From Clostridium sp. 1001271st1 H5 (lineage in GTDB: Bacteria; Bacillota; Clostridia; Lachnospirales; Lachnospiraceae): a stretch of 39,585 nucleotides of DNA. Shown here piece by piece: positions 7,678 to 14,709 of the stretch; position 1 is the first letter of the stretch; the number at the start of each line of letters is the position of its first letter. A program made the position numbers and the translations under genes. The DNA lies in contig NZ_SPHO01000034.1 of NCBI RefSeq assembly GCF_005845215.1, positions 1 through 39,585 of the forward strand, written 5' to 3'. Below the pieces are notes generated by a model. The model did not search any database and was not told the origin of the DNA. It saw nothing but the letters and a program-made list of their open reading frames with translations.

Positions 7678-8097
7678 TCAGAGGGATTTTTCCAAAATAT
7701 TTTTCAGCCTTTCAAGCCCGCGCTCTATGGAGCGGCAGACCACGCTCCGATCCACGCCGTCGGCCCGCGCAAGGTCGGCCTTGCTGATCCCGATTATGTA
7801 ATGGGCATAGACGCGCCGGGCCTGGACGGGCGGAAGCTGTGCGATGGCGGCGTAGAGGGCGGCCCGGAGTTCCCGGCCCTCCACGATTTCCTCCGGGGTG
7901 AGGGGCGGGCGGCAGACCTGGGCCTCGTAGCCTGCCACGGCCTCCAGGGAACACTCGTCGTTGTCACGCTTGCGGCGCTGGTAGCTGTTGCCCAGGCGGC
8001 CCCCAATGGAGAGGGTAACGGCGATCTCGTCGGTCACGGCCAGGGGCTCGGACTTGGGCAGATATGGATAATACCGTTTCAGGTAGATAGTTGTCAT
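7678..8097 (-). CDS. Sigma-70 region-4-like DNA-binding regulator
   Basis: A 139-residue protein. The ATG at 8097 is preferred because GGAGG lies 7 bases before it (GGAGGATGTACAA); a longer upstream reading has no start signal. The C-terminal half resembles sigma region 4: LPPVQARRVYAHYIIGISKADLARADGVDRS is a helix-turn-helix, followed by a helix SIERGLERLKNILEKSL that is usual in such regulators. Tn916- and Tn1549-type ICEs carry similar small sigma-like proteins near int-xis that control recombination or transfer transcription. It lies between a hairpin terminator of the response-regulator gene and the xis-int genes and is read in their direction. Confidence 0.75.
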   Translation of the reverse strand: MTTIYLKRYYPYLPKSEPLAVTDEIAVTLSIGGRLGNSYQRRKRDNDECSLEAVAGYEAQVCRPPLTPEEIVEGRELRAALYAAIAQLPPVQARRVYAHYIIGISKADLARADGVDRSVVCRSIERGLERLKNILEKSL

Positions 8098-8189
8098 TTG
8101 TACATCCTCCATTTCTGATTTGCGCGGGGAACCGGGAAAACTCAGAAATGGAGCGGCGGGGAACGGCACCCAGGGGAGCCGCCCCGCAG

Positions 8190-8211
8190 CTCTGGCCACG
8201 ATGGCCAGAAG
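8190..8211. repeat. Dispersed palindrome, copy 2
   Basis: TCTGGCCA-CGA-TGGCCAGA at 8191-8209, about 95 bases upstream of the sigma-like gene's start. Confidence 0.75.
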
Positions 8212-8257
8212 TGGGCGGGGCCGGGCCGCTGGGGAAACTGGCAGAAAAAAGTCGGAT

Positions 8258-8295
8258 GGAAAAACGCCGCTCTCCCCCACGGGAAAGCGGCGTTT
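8258..8295 (-). terminator. Rho-independent terminator (minus strand)
   Basis: Read on the minus strand: a stem AAACGCCGCT / AGCGGCGTTT with a GC-rich loop, followed by a short run of T. A second hairpin terminator lies at 8461-8490, so transcription from the response-regulator gene should stop before the sigma-like gene. Confidence 0.65.
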
Positions 8296-8360
8296 GCCGG
8301 GCCTCGGTGATATTCAGCTTTTCTTTTGCGTTGCCCCCAAAGCCCTGCCAATGCCCGCGC

Positions 8361-8381
8361 CTCCCTCCGTTTGGGAGGGAG
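8361..8381. other. Short inverted repeat between the two terminators
   Basis: CTCCCTCC at 8361-8368 pairs with GGAGGGAG at 8374-8381. The rest of 8296-8460 shows no gene. The A/T-rich TATAAAATAT just after it could be part of a promoter but has no clear partner. Confidence 0.35.
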
Positions 8382-8460
8382 TATAAAATATCAACATTTC
8401 GGCAGGCTTTCGGGAGCCTTTCAGCGGTTTAACAAAAAACGCAAGTTGCGGCAGGGTATC

Positions 8461-8490
8461 AGAAAAGCCCGGCTGGTTTGACAGCCGGGC
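8461..8490 (-). terminator. Rho-independent terminator of the response-regulator gene
   Basis: On the minus strand GCCCGGCTG and CAGCCGGGC form a 9-base stem with a 6-base loop, followed by TTTTCT. It lies 16 bases after the stop codon of the response-regulator gene. Confidence 0.75.
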
Positions 8491-8505
8491 CTCCGATCAG
8501 ACTTT

Positions 8506-9216
8506 TTATTCCTTTTTGTGCTTGGGGTCGATGAAGCGGTAGCCGATCCCCCGGACGCTTTCGATGCAGCGCCCATCCTCCAGTTTTTGACGCAGGCGGC
8601 TCACGCTGATGGGGATGGCGTTGTTCTCGTCGCCCATGAAATCATCGCCCCAAACGTGGTAGCGCAGTTGTTCATGGGTCAGCACCCGCCCCACATGAGA
8701 GGCCAGCAGATACAGCAGGTCGAACTCCCGGCGGGTCAGCTCCAGCTCCCGCCCGTTGTAGCGGACGCGGCGGGTGTGTGGGTCGATGACCATATTCTCG
8801 AAGTTGACGATGGTGTAGCACCGCTGGCCGGTCAGGGCGGCGGCGGCATTGTAGCGCCGGAGAAGGGCCTGTGCCCGCAGCAGGCACTCCCGAAGCTCCA
8901 GGGGCTTTTCCATAAAATCGTCCGCCCCCAGGCGGAAGGCCCGCTCCTTGTGTTCAATGCCGCCCTGGGAGGACAGCACCAGGATCGGCATATCCTTCAT
9001 CTGCCGCATGAAGCGGAGCAGATCAAGCCCGTCCGTTTCCGAAAGGGAGATGTCCAGGATGACCAACTGGAAGCCGTGGCGCATGAGGCGCTCGATGCCC
9101 TCCACCACGGAAAGGGTGTAATACGCGCTGATGCCGTATTCTGTCAAAGCATATTTGATGGCCTTGCAGTTTTCCAGATCGCCGTCGATGATCAGAACGC
9201 GCTGCTCCGTATCCAT
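8506..9216 (-). CDS. OmpR/PhoB-family response regulator (orphan)
   Basis: A 236-residue two-domain regulator. The receiver domain (1-120) has the acidic pair near residues 11-13 (IIDGD), phospho-acceptor Asp55 (LVILDISLSETDG), the Ser at the conserved switch position (ILVLSSQGG) and Lys104 (FMEKPLE). The C-terminal winged helix (about 140-230) has the OmpR signature LTRREFDLLYLLASHVGRVLT and ends VRGIGYRF. No histidine kinase gene is next to it, so its partner must be elsewhere or it acts without one. VanR is a relative, but no van genes are present. It is followed by a strong terminator and has its own upstream region with palindrome copy 3, so it is probably a single transcription unit. 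Confidence 0.9.
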   Translation of the reverse strand: MDTEQRVLIIDGDLENCKAIKYALTEYGISAYYTLSVVEGIERLMRHGFQLVILDISLSETDGLDLLRFMRQMKDMPILVLSSQGGIEHKERAFRLGADDFMEKPLELRECLLRAQALLRRYNAAAALTGQRCYTIVNFENMVIDPHTRRVRYNGRELELTRREFDLLYLLASHVGRVLTHEQLRYHVWGDDFMGDENNAIPISVSRLRQKLEDGRCIESVRGIGYRFIDPKHKKE

Positions 9217-9250
9217 TGTACAGTCCTCCTCTCTTTTAACAACTCACCCA

Positions 9251-9273
9251 CTTCTGGCCACACTGGCCAGAAA
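9251..9273. repeat. Dispersed palindrome, copy 3
   Basis: TTCTGGCCA-CAC-TGGCCAGAA, perfect arms, 35 bases upstream of the response-regulator start codon. Confidence 0.85.
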
Positions 9274-9383
9274 CACCTGGGTTATGTGTGTGGGATCAGG
9301 AAGTTCGTCCCCGTTCCGCCGGTGCCATGCCCAGTTTGAGGGACGTTCCAAACGCCGGAGCTGAGGTTGTCCCTATCGGGTTC

Positions 9384-9836
9384 CTATTCCCTGTGGAGTT
9401 GGTTATTGATTTTCTGTATTTTTCTCTTGGCGGAGAAGTATGCCCCACACCAAATGGCGGCATAAATCACCACCAGCACGATAACCGAAGCGGCTACGCC
9501 GCCGACAGAACGGGGCACCCAGTACAGAACATATGCGACAATGGTAAAGGGGATAGCGAATAGGCAGAAATGCGCTCCAGTCTGCTTTGCCAAGCTCCAC
9601 CTGTCGAGTTCCCATATCACCGATGCCGCGCCTACAATCGCGCCGAATATGCCGAGCAAGACCGTCTGCACGATAACTGCGGATTGTTCCCCGCCAAAAT
9701 CATTCACCAATTCGGGAATGACGGCGTAAAACGAGCCGTCGCCTTTTACGGCGGATATGACGATTGCGATAAGCTGGCCTAACGCAACGCCGGCGAGCAG
9801 ACCGAAAAGACTTCTGAACAATACTTTTTTCTTCAT
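9384..9836 (-). CDS. DUF3021-family membrane protein
   Basis: A 150-residue protein with four hydrophobic segments (about 8-30, 50-75, 88-108, 112-134) and a basic cytoplasmic end (KRKIQKINNQL), which fits DUF3021. These proteins are usually encoded directly after a LytTR-domain regulator, as here (13-base gap), and are thought to modulate that regulator from the membrane (established gene-pair pattern). No ABC transporter is nearby. AGGTGTTCGG upstream serves as ribosome-binding site. Confidence 0.75.
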   Translation of the reverse strand: MKKKVLFRSLFGLLAGVALGQLIAIVISAVKGDGSFYAVIPELVNDFGGEQSAVIVQTVLLGIFGAIVGAASVIWELDRWSLAKQTGAHFCLFAIPFTIVAYVLYWVPRSVGGVAASVIVLVVIYAAIWCGAYFSAKRKIQKINNQLHRE

Positions 9837-9849
9837 TACCGAACACCTC

Positions 9850-10290
9850 CTAAATCCCTAATGCTTGTTTGATTTTGGTGACATAACGCCTTGAAACATA
9901 AGCAGTTGTATGATTGTTCAGCTCAACGCAAATTGTGCCGCTCATGCTTAAATCGAGCCGAACAATCTTTTTCAGATTTACAATTTCAGAATTGGAGATA
10001 CGCACAAAGAGCCGCTTGTTCAGCCGTTCCTCCAATTCATAGAGCCTGGGGCGCAAAAGATACTCGCGGTTTGCCGTTTGAGCATAGACCTTTTGATTTG
10101 CCGCATAGATACGGACAATCTCACTTTCTTCCAGCAGCCGAACCTCGTCCCCGGAAAAGCCCGCGATGACATTTGGGTAAGATGTGGATAGGCTTTGCAC
10201 AAGAGCGCCTATTTCGTCCGTCATTTTGTCGGCAACAATGATGATTTTCGGGTCTTTGCAGTTTTCATCTATCTTCACTTCAACTTGCAT
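9850..10290 (-). CDS. LytTR-domain transcription regulator
   Basis: A 146-residue protein. The start at 10290 has a strong AAAGGAGGTGACAT ribosome-binding site; a longer reading to 10323 lacks one. The N-terminal 45 residues (VEVKIDENCKDPKIIIVA) are not a receiver domain. The remainder is a LytTR DNA-binding domain with the typical strand pattern: EEIVRIYAANQKVYAQT-like start, LYELEERLN, 'FVRISNSEIVNLKKIVRLD' and 'YVSRRYVTKIKQALGI'. It pairs with the DUF3021 protein gene downstream. A probable function is autoregulation and control of membrane or bacteriocin-type genes. Confidence 0.85.
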   Translation of the reverse strand: MQVEVKIDENCKDPKIIIVADKMTDEIGALVQSLSTSYPNVIAGFSGDEVRLLEESEIVRIYAANQKVYAQTANREYLLRPRLYELEERLNKRLFVRISNSEIVNLKKIVRLDLSMSGTICVELNNHTTAYVSRRYVTKIKQALGI

Positions 10291-10395
10291 TATGTCACCT
10301 CCTTTCCTCTCGGCTCCTTGCACTTTTAGTATAGGAATTTGGAGATTGCCCCGCTATCGTTTTTCAATAGGTGGTTGATTTCGGGATATGGGCGG

Positions 10396-11385
10396 CTAAT
10401 TTTCAAGCGGCTTAAATGCGACTGTGATAACCGCTCCCTCTGTGTCGGTTGCCTGTGTCATTGTAAGACCCGACCCTTCATTGAGTACAGCGGAATAAAC
10501 AACAGTTTCCGAACCGCTCCCGGCTGTTTCAGCTTGAATTGAGATGGCGCCGGTAAAAGTCGCTTCATCTTCATCGTAGATGGTAAAGGTGATTTCGACA
10601 GAAGGCTCATATTTATAATTTTCTTCTGCCTGGGGCGTCCAGTAAAGGGTACTGCCGCTTGGGAGTGATAGCTGTTTGCCCTGCGGATAAGCTGTACCGT
10701 CGTGGTCTTGATAGCCTATGAGGGTGCCGGTATCGCATTCTGCTTTAATGGTCGAATAGGGCAAATCAAACTGAAACGGAAATGCGGGGAGTTTGGAGCT
10801 TAAAAGCGGCTCATATTCCCACACAACATTGGAGGTCGCGCTTGTATCCGGCGAGGTGTTGTCGCTGATCGTCCATTCCCCGGTTTCCGTGTCCTGGGTC
10901 AAGTAGAAATACTGCTGCGTCTGGCCGTCGTCCATAAAGGTCTTTGTATGGTCGTACTCCACATAATAGTCTGCATATACCACAACAAAGTGTTTTGCCA
11001 GATACTCGTCCGTCCAGCCCCGCGCTTGGGCCAGTTCGCTACCGGAATACATGGCCGCGACACGCGCCGTTTCATCTTCATCCACTTTGATTTCATCGAC
11101 ACGCACGCTAACCGTATATTCCTTCCCGGCTTGGCCTTCAATCGCACTTTGGACGGTTTGCACCGGATCAGCAGACGGCTTTTGCAGCCACGGGTCGAAC
11201 CAGCCTAACTGGTATGCGGCAAATCCGCAAAGGGTCAGCAGCGCGGCAATCACCGCGACGAGCGCCAGCGTCCGCTTCATACTGCGGGCTTTTTTCGTTT
11301 TACTCATAAAACTTCTCTCCTTTGCCTCCATAATGTATTTATCGTCAATCGTTCCCAATGCGTCAAGAATGTGACTTGCGTTCAT
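10396..11385 (-). CDS. Membrane-anchored anti-sigma-like protein
   Basis: A 329-residue protein whose start overlaps the sigma gene's stop by 4 bases (ATGA), so the two are translationally coupled. The N-terminal 37 residues are cytoplasmic (MNASHILDALGTIDDKYIME then a KTKKARSMKR stretch), and a single membrane segment follows at about 38-58. The rest (about 270 residues) is acidic and beta-rich and should lie outside the cell. This topology and gene position are typical of the Clostridial ECF anti-sigma factors that hold sigma at the membrane. No zinc-binding HxxxCxxC motif is visible. The ligand sensed is unknown. Confidence 0.7.
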   Translation of the reverse strand: MNASHILDALGTIDDKYIMEAKERSFMSKTKKARSMKRTLALVAVIAALLTLCGFAAYQLGWFDPWLQKPSADPVQTVQSAIEGQAGKEYTVSVRVDEIKVDEDETARVAAMYSGSELAQARGWTDEYLAKHFVVVYADYYVEYDHTKTFMDDGQTQQYFYLTQDTETGEWTISDNTSPDTSATSNVVWEYEPLLSSKLPAFPFQFDLPYSTIKAECDTGTLIGYQDHDGTAYPQGKQLSLPSGSTLYWTPQAEENYKYEPSVEITFTIYDEDEATFTGAISIQAETAGSGSETVVYSAVLNEGSGLTMTQATDTEGAVITVAFKPLEN

Positions 11386-11939
11386 GCCACTCCCTCCTTT
11401 TTTAGATATGAAAGCAGCTTTGCCCGGGTTCTGTGGAGCATGGATTTTACTTTGCTGGTGCTAAAGCAAAAGTCTTTGCTGATTTGCTCGATAGTGTCCA
11501 GATACCAGTAGCGGCAGAGGAAAACTTGCCTTTCCGTAACTGGCAGATTGGCGATAAAGCGATTGAGCGTTTTTGACAGCTCCGCCGCCATGATTTCATC
11601 TTCCACCATGACATTTGACGGCACACACTCCGAAAGCTCGTCAAGAGCAAGGGACACTTCACCGCCGCCACGCTTGTCCCGGTGGCTGTCCCGCCATTTC
11701 TTGAGGGATACGCGCCGGGTAATTTTGCCGAGGAAAGAACGCAGGATGGACGGACGGTGGGGAGGCATGGCGTTCCACGCACCGAGGTAGGTATCATTTA
11801 CGCTCTCGTCCGCATCCTCCTGATCGCAGAGAATGTTATACGCAATGGCATAGCAGTATTTCCCATACTTTGACGCGGTTTCCGTGATTGCGCTCTCGCT
11901 TCTTGCCCAATATAAATCTACAATTCGGTTGTCCTCCAT
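11382..11939 (-). CDS. ECF-family RNA polymerase sigma factor
   Basis: A 185-residue protein with both ECF regions. Region 2 (about 10-80) has 'YCYAIAYNILCDQEDADESVNDTYLGAWNAMPP' and 'LRSFLGKITRR'. Region 4 (about 125-180) has 'LPVTERQVFLCRYWYLDTIEQISKDFCFSTSKVKSMLHRTRAKL', the -35 recognition HTH. The start has GGAGGTGGCAGG before it. It should direct RNA polymerase to a small set of promoters, probably including its own, and is restrained by the downstream anti-sigma-like protein. This pair and the LytTR pair have a lower GC content than the surrounding ICE, so the whole block 9.38-11.94 kb may be an acquired regulatory cargo. Confidence 0.9.
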   Translation of the reverse strand: MEDNRIVDLYWARSESAITETASKYGKYCYAIAYNILCDQEDADESVNDTYLGAWNAMPPHRPSILRSFLGKITRRVSLKKWRDSHRDKRGGGEVSLALDELSECVPSNVMVEDEIMAAELSKTLNRFIANLPVTERQVFLCRYWYLDTIEQISKDFCFSTSKVKSMLHRTRAKLLSYLKKEGVA

Positions 11940-11963
11940 CCTGCCACCTCCTATGGTCTATGT

Positions 11964-11973
11964 AAGGGCCCTT
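11964..11973. promoter_or_regulatory. Palindrome in the ECF sigma upstream region
   Basis: AAGGGCCCTT is a perfect 10-base palindrome 25 bases upstream of the sigma start codon. It may be an operator. No convincing -35/-10 pair of the housekeeping type was found beside it. Confidence 0.3.
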
Positions 11974-12132
11974 CACTTATCTACTTCCCGTTTTTTGTGT
12001 TTGGTTGCATTAGAATATAAATTTTTTTGGAAGCACAACGTTATTTACATTCCTATTTTAGAGGATTTGCGAAGTATAGACAAGGTTGCCGTATAGAATA
12101 TAGTACGGGGGAGCGCGTTAGCGGCAAGCAGG

Positions 12133-12192
12133 GCAAGTGTATAGACACTTGCTATTTTCGCCCCGCGAAAATGCTTGTTGGGGTGCCCCCAA
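12133..12192. other. Three tandem hairpins in the gap between the ECF sigma gene and the relaxase gene
   Basis: GCAAGTGT-ATAG-ACACTTGC (12133-12152), ATTTTCGC-CCC-GCGAAAAT (12154-12172) and TTGGGG-TGC-CCCCAA (12178-12192) follow one another directly. With palindrome copy 4, just beyond, they make four consecutive inverted repeats within 100 bases. Such clusters often mark origins of transfer or strong regulatory RNA structures. The gap 11940-12249 holds no gene. Confidence 0.5.
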
Positions 12193-12199
12193 ACCCGCT

Positions 12200-12230
12200 G
12201 GTACTTCTGGCCAGGATGGCCAGAAGTACC
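12200..12230. repeat. Dispersed palindrome, copy 4 (longest, 14-base perfect arms)
   Basis: GGTACTTCTGGCCA and TGGCCAGAAGTACC around GGA. It lies 20 bases after the relaxase stop codon. This is the longest perfect member of the family. Confidence 0.9.
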
Positions 12231-12249
12231 GTTGTCTGCGGCCCCGTCG

Positions 12250-13677
12250 CTACCGCTCCTGGGCCTTATTTTCCCGCCCGTCCGTCAGGCCGAGCAGATG
12301 ATCCACGTTGCCCTTGACGGCCACCAGCTCCCGCATCTGCCGCTGGGCCTCCCGGTACTCGGTGTAGAGGGCCTTTTTCTTTTCGGCCAGCTCCCGGCGG
12401 GATTTTTTGAGCGCGTCCATCCTGGGGAGCTTGGCCCCGCCCAGGATGCCGCTGATAGATGCCTTGGCCGCCCGGTAGGTGGCAAGCTCGGCCTCATGCT
12501 GGGCCAGATACTTCTTGCTGTACCGGGCGGCCTTGTAGCCGTCGAACATGGGCCGGGTCTTGGCATAGTCCACCACGGCGGCCATGAGATCGGCGGTCTT
12601 GGAGATCTGGGCCTCGGCGGCCTGTATCTCCCCGGCCAGGGCGTGAAAACGCTCCACCGCCCGGTTGGTCTGCGCGGCCAGATCGTCATAGTCGGTCAGC
12701 CCATGCTCCATGAGATACTGGAGGGCGGCGGCCATCTGCTTGAGGTTGTAAACCTTGGCCCACCGCTCATAGGCCGGGCCTTTGCCCTGGCACATTTTCT
12801 CCTGAATGTCGATCAGCAGATCAACGCGCCGGGGGGCCGGGCGGGGCCGCGCCGGGCCGCTCTTGCGGGCGGGGGCCTTGCCGTCGATGACGGCCCGCAC
12901 GTCCTCCGGGCCGTAGCCGTCCCCCAGGGTGGAGGCCCGGAAACGGGAGGCCCGCTCCTGGCCGGGGACACGGAACGAGATCGCGCCGCCCCGGCCATGC
13001 ACCACCTGAACGCCCGCGGCCTCCACACGCCCCAGGAAGTCCGCAAAATCGGCGGGGCGCTGGGACAGGGCCTCGTCGATGGCCCGGCGGATCTGCTCCT
13101 TGTAGGACGGGGGCCGATCCTCCCCCAGCCATTGACCGTAATGGAGAAAGCGCCCCTTGCTGTGGAGCTTGGGATGCTCGATCACGGAAAGGCTATGCTC
13201 CAGGCACACCCGGTCGGACAGCCGCCGCAGGGCGCTGGCCGATCTGAAAAAGTCCCGGAACTTCCGGGTACAGTCCAGGGCCGTGGAGTTGTAGTAAATG
13301 TGATTATGGATGTGCTGACGGTCTGTATGGGTGGCAACGAAAAAGGCGTGTTTGCCCTTTGTCCAGCGCAGGGCGGTTTCATAGCCTACCCGGTTCGCCT
13401 CCTCCGGGGTGATCTCCCCAGGTGCAAAGGACTGCCGGATTTGGTAGCACAGCACGTCGGCGTCCCGCTTTTGCTCCCGGCCTGTGATGGCCTTGTACTT
13501 TGCCTTGGCAAGCAGGAACTCGGCGTCGGCGGTCAGGTGGTCGCACTCATAGCAGGAGATCAGCTCCCCGCCCTGGGTTTTGTCCGGGTTCTGTCCATAG
13601 TCAAACCGATCCCGCATAGACTGCGCGATGGTTTCCCCCTTGCTGATGTGGTGGGTAATAAGGCGCGTTGTGGCCGT
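12250..13677 (-). CDS. Relaxase (MobA/VirD2-type, MobP-like) with a probable ACG start codon
   Basis: A 475-residue relaxase that should nick oriT and pilot the DNA strand into the secretion channel. The N-terminal half is the relaxase domain: TRLITHHISKG at the start, and the metal-binding histidines 'HTDRQHIHNHIYYNS' near residue 120-130. The C-terminal half is helical (residues about 270-470, QIREL-type heptads). The family start 'MATTRLI' is written ACG GCC ACA ACG here, with AAGGGGG 7 bases before the ACG. Scanning that frame upstream reaches TGA without any ATG, GTG or TTG. The first ATG (13617) would remove 20 residues including the TRLITHH strand. So either an ACG start is used at a low level or a recent ATG-to-ACG change damaged the gene. 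Confidence 0.85.
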   Translation of the reverse strand, partial: TATTRLITHHISKGETIAQSMRDRFDYGQNPDKTQGGELISCYECDHLTADAEFLLAKAKYKAITGREQKRDADVLCYQIRQSFAPGEITPEEANRVGYETALRWTKGKHAFFVATHTDRQHIHNHIYYNSTALDCTRKFRDFFRSASALRRLSDRVCLEHSLSVIEHPKLHSKGRFLHYGQWLGEDRPPSYKEQIRRAIDEALSQRPADFADFLGRVEAAGVQVVHGRGGAISFRVPGQERASRFRASTLGDGYGPEDVRAVIDGKAPARKSGPARPRPAPRRVDLLIDIQEKMCQGKGPAYERWAKVYNLKQMAAALQYLMEHGLTDYDDLAAQTNRAVERFHALAGEIQAAEAQISKTADLMAAVVDYAKTRPMFDGYKAARYSKKYLAQHEAELATYRAAKASISGILGGAKLPRMDALKKSRRELAEKKKALYTEYREAQRQMRELVAVKGNVDHLLGLTDGRENKAQER

Positions 13678-13730
13678 GGGCGTTCCCCCTTTCCATGAGA
13701 AAGGCGGCGGCCATGAACAGCCGCCGCCCG

Positions 13731-13753
13731 CTTCTGGTCAGGCTGGTCAGAAG
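13731..13753. repeat. Dispersed palindrome, copy 5 (degenerate)
   Basis: CTTCTGGTCA-GGC-TGGTCAGAAG, directly after the stop codon of the CD1845-family gene. Both arms carry C-to-T changes, so DNA symmetry is reduced, though + strand RNA pairing is kept through two G-U pairs. Confidence 0.7.
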
Positions 13754-14047
13754 TCAGCCCGTGATGAAGCTCCGCAGAGTGTAGTTGAGATCGTCCAGCC
13801 TGTCCAGGAGCCACTCGGCCAGGGCCGGAAGTCCAAAGGGCGAGATGGCAAAGCCCATCACCAGCAGGGCGATGCCATTGAACATATCCCCCTGGACGGC
13901 CAGCATCAGCACCCCGGCCCCGCCCAGGAAAAAGGCCAGGACGGACAGGACTCCGGCGGAGAGGGACAGCAAGAACGACAGGACGGCCACGGTGAGCGTC
14001 AGGGCCAGCACAAAGGGGGCGGCGATAATTTTCAGTATGATCCGCAT
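13754..14047 (-). CDS. CD1845-family small membrane protein
   Basis: A 97-residue protein with three hydrophobic segments (about 5-30, 33-48, 55-72). It ends 'SPFGLPALAEWLLDRLDDLNYTLRSFI', the typical close of the CD1845 family found in Clostridioides difficile conjugative transposons. The GGAGGTATCTCAA sequence upstream is a good ribosome-binding site. It is encoded between MobC and the relaxase, a position that is usual in these elements. Its exact role in transfer is not known. Confidence 0.8.
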   Translation of the reverse strand: MRIILKIIAAPFVLALTLTVAVLSFLLSLSAGVLSVLAFFLGGAGVLMLAVQGDMFNGIALLVMGFAISPFGLPALAEWLLDRLDDLNYTLRSFITG

Positions 14048-14128
14048 TTGAGATACCTCCTATTTCCTGTATATGTCTATTGTAACTCCGCCGAAAATCA
14101 AACGCAAGGATGCCTCCGGCTCTCCCTG

Positions 14129-14151
14129 CTTCTGGCCACGCTGGCCAGAAG
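14129..14151. repeat. Dispersed palindrome, copy 6
   Basis: CTTCTGGCCA-CGC-TGGCCAGAAG, perfect 10-base arms, in the gap between mobC and the CD1845-family gene. Confidence 0.9.
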
Positions 14152-14162
14152 TGGGGACAACC

Positions 14163-14186
14163 GGGGAGCGGCTGGGGCCGCTCCCC
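14163..14186. other. Strong GC hairpin after mobC
   Basis: GGGGAGCGGC pairs perfectly with GCCGCTCCCC around TGGG, 6 bases past the mobC stop codon. There is no T-tract, so it may stabilise the mRNA or attenuate transcription rather than fully terminate. Confidence 0.5.
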
Positions 14187-14191
14187 GTGGG

Positions 14192-14533
14192 TCAAAGCTG
14201 TACCACGTCGGCCAGCTTTTTGAGCAGATCGGAGAGCGGCCCCCACAGCTCGGCATAGTCTTTTTGCAGGGCCTTGATCTCCTGGGGGTACACGCCGTAG
14301 GTGTTGGCGTGGATCGCCACCTGGTTCAGATTGTTGGCACACCGCCGCTGGAGGGAAACAAGCTCCTGGACGGGGGCAAGGTCTACGTTGAGGATATAGC
14401 CGTTGAGGGCCATTTTGCGGATATAGGCGCTCATGTTGCGAATACCCGCCTGGGCCATGCGCTCCCGGATGGCCTCCAGCTCGTCGGGCCGCACCCACAC
14501 ATAGATGGGCACGTCCCGGACGCGCTTTTTCAC
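14192..14533 (-). CDS. mobC: MobC-like relaxosome protein
   Basis: A 113-residue protein with a GTG start that overlaps the preceding gene's TGA (GTGA). The N-terminal part (residues 5-45: DVPIYVWVRPDELEAIRERM, then IRNMSAYIRKMALNGYI) is the ribbon-helix-helix DNA-binding fold of MobC proteins. The second half is the MobC helix with the family's 'LVSLQRRCANNLNQVAIHANTYG' pattern. MobC binds near oriT, helps open the strands and recruits the relaxase encoded two genes downstream. Confidence 0.88.
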   Translation of the reverse strand: MKKRVRDVPIYVWVRPDELEAIRERMAQAGIRNMSAYIRKMALNGYILNVDLAPVQELVSLQRRCANNLNQVAIHANTYGVYPQEIKALQKDYAELWGPLSDLLKKLADVVQL

Positions 14534-14700
14534 CGCTCCTCCCGTTCCCGGCTCCGCCTGCGGCGGGGCGGCTCTTTCACCTTGTCCAGCGGCTTCTCCG
14601 GCTCCGGGGGCAGGGCGGGCAGATTGTTGATCAGGCCGTCGATGTGGTTATAGTTCTGCTCCACGGTCAGCTCGGTATTTTTCAAAGGGTTGTTTTCCAT
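14530..14700 (-). CDS. Small DUF4316-like protein ahead of MobC
   Basis: A 56-residue protein with AGGAGGTCAAG before its ATG. It reads MENNPLKNTELTVEQNYNHI then DGLINNLPALPPEPEKPLDK and a very basic tail (RRRRSREREER). The 'LKNTELTVEQNYxxIDGxINN' motif is the conserved end of DUF4316 proteins, which precede MobC in related ICEs. Here only this short motif is left, so this is a short version of the family. The stop overlaps the mobC start, so translation is coupled. Confidence 0.65.
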   Translation of the reverse strand: MENNPLKNTELTVEQNYNHIDGLINNLPALPPEPEKPLDKVKEPPRRRRSREREER

Positions 14701-14709
14701 CTTGACCTC

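Noticed and set aside
8098..8280. N-terminal extension of the sigma-like protein
   Set aside because: The extra 61 residues come from palindrome copy 2 and non-coding DNA, while the ATG at 8097 has a strong ribosome-binding site.
8506..9216. A vancomycin-type VanR regulator
   Set aside because: It is a general OmpR-type regulator. No VanS kinase or van ligase genes are present, so resistance cannot be inferred.
12175..13698. 507-codon open frame on the plus strand
   Set aside because: It is antisense to the relaxase. Long antisense frames are common in GC-rich genes; it has no ribosome-binding site and no recognisable domain.
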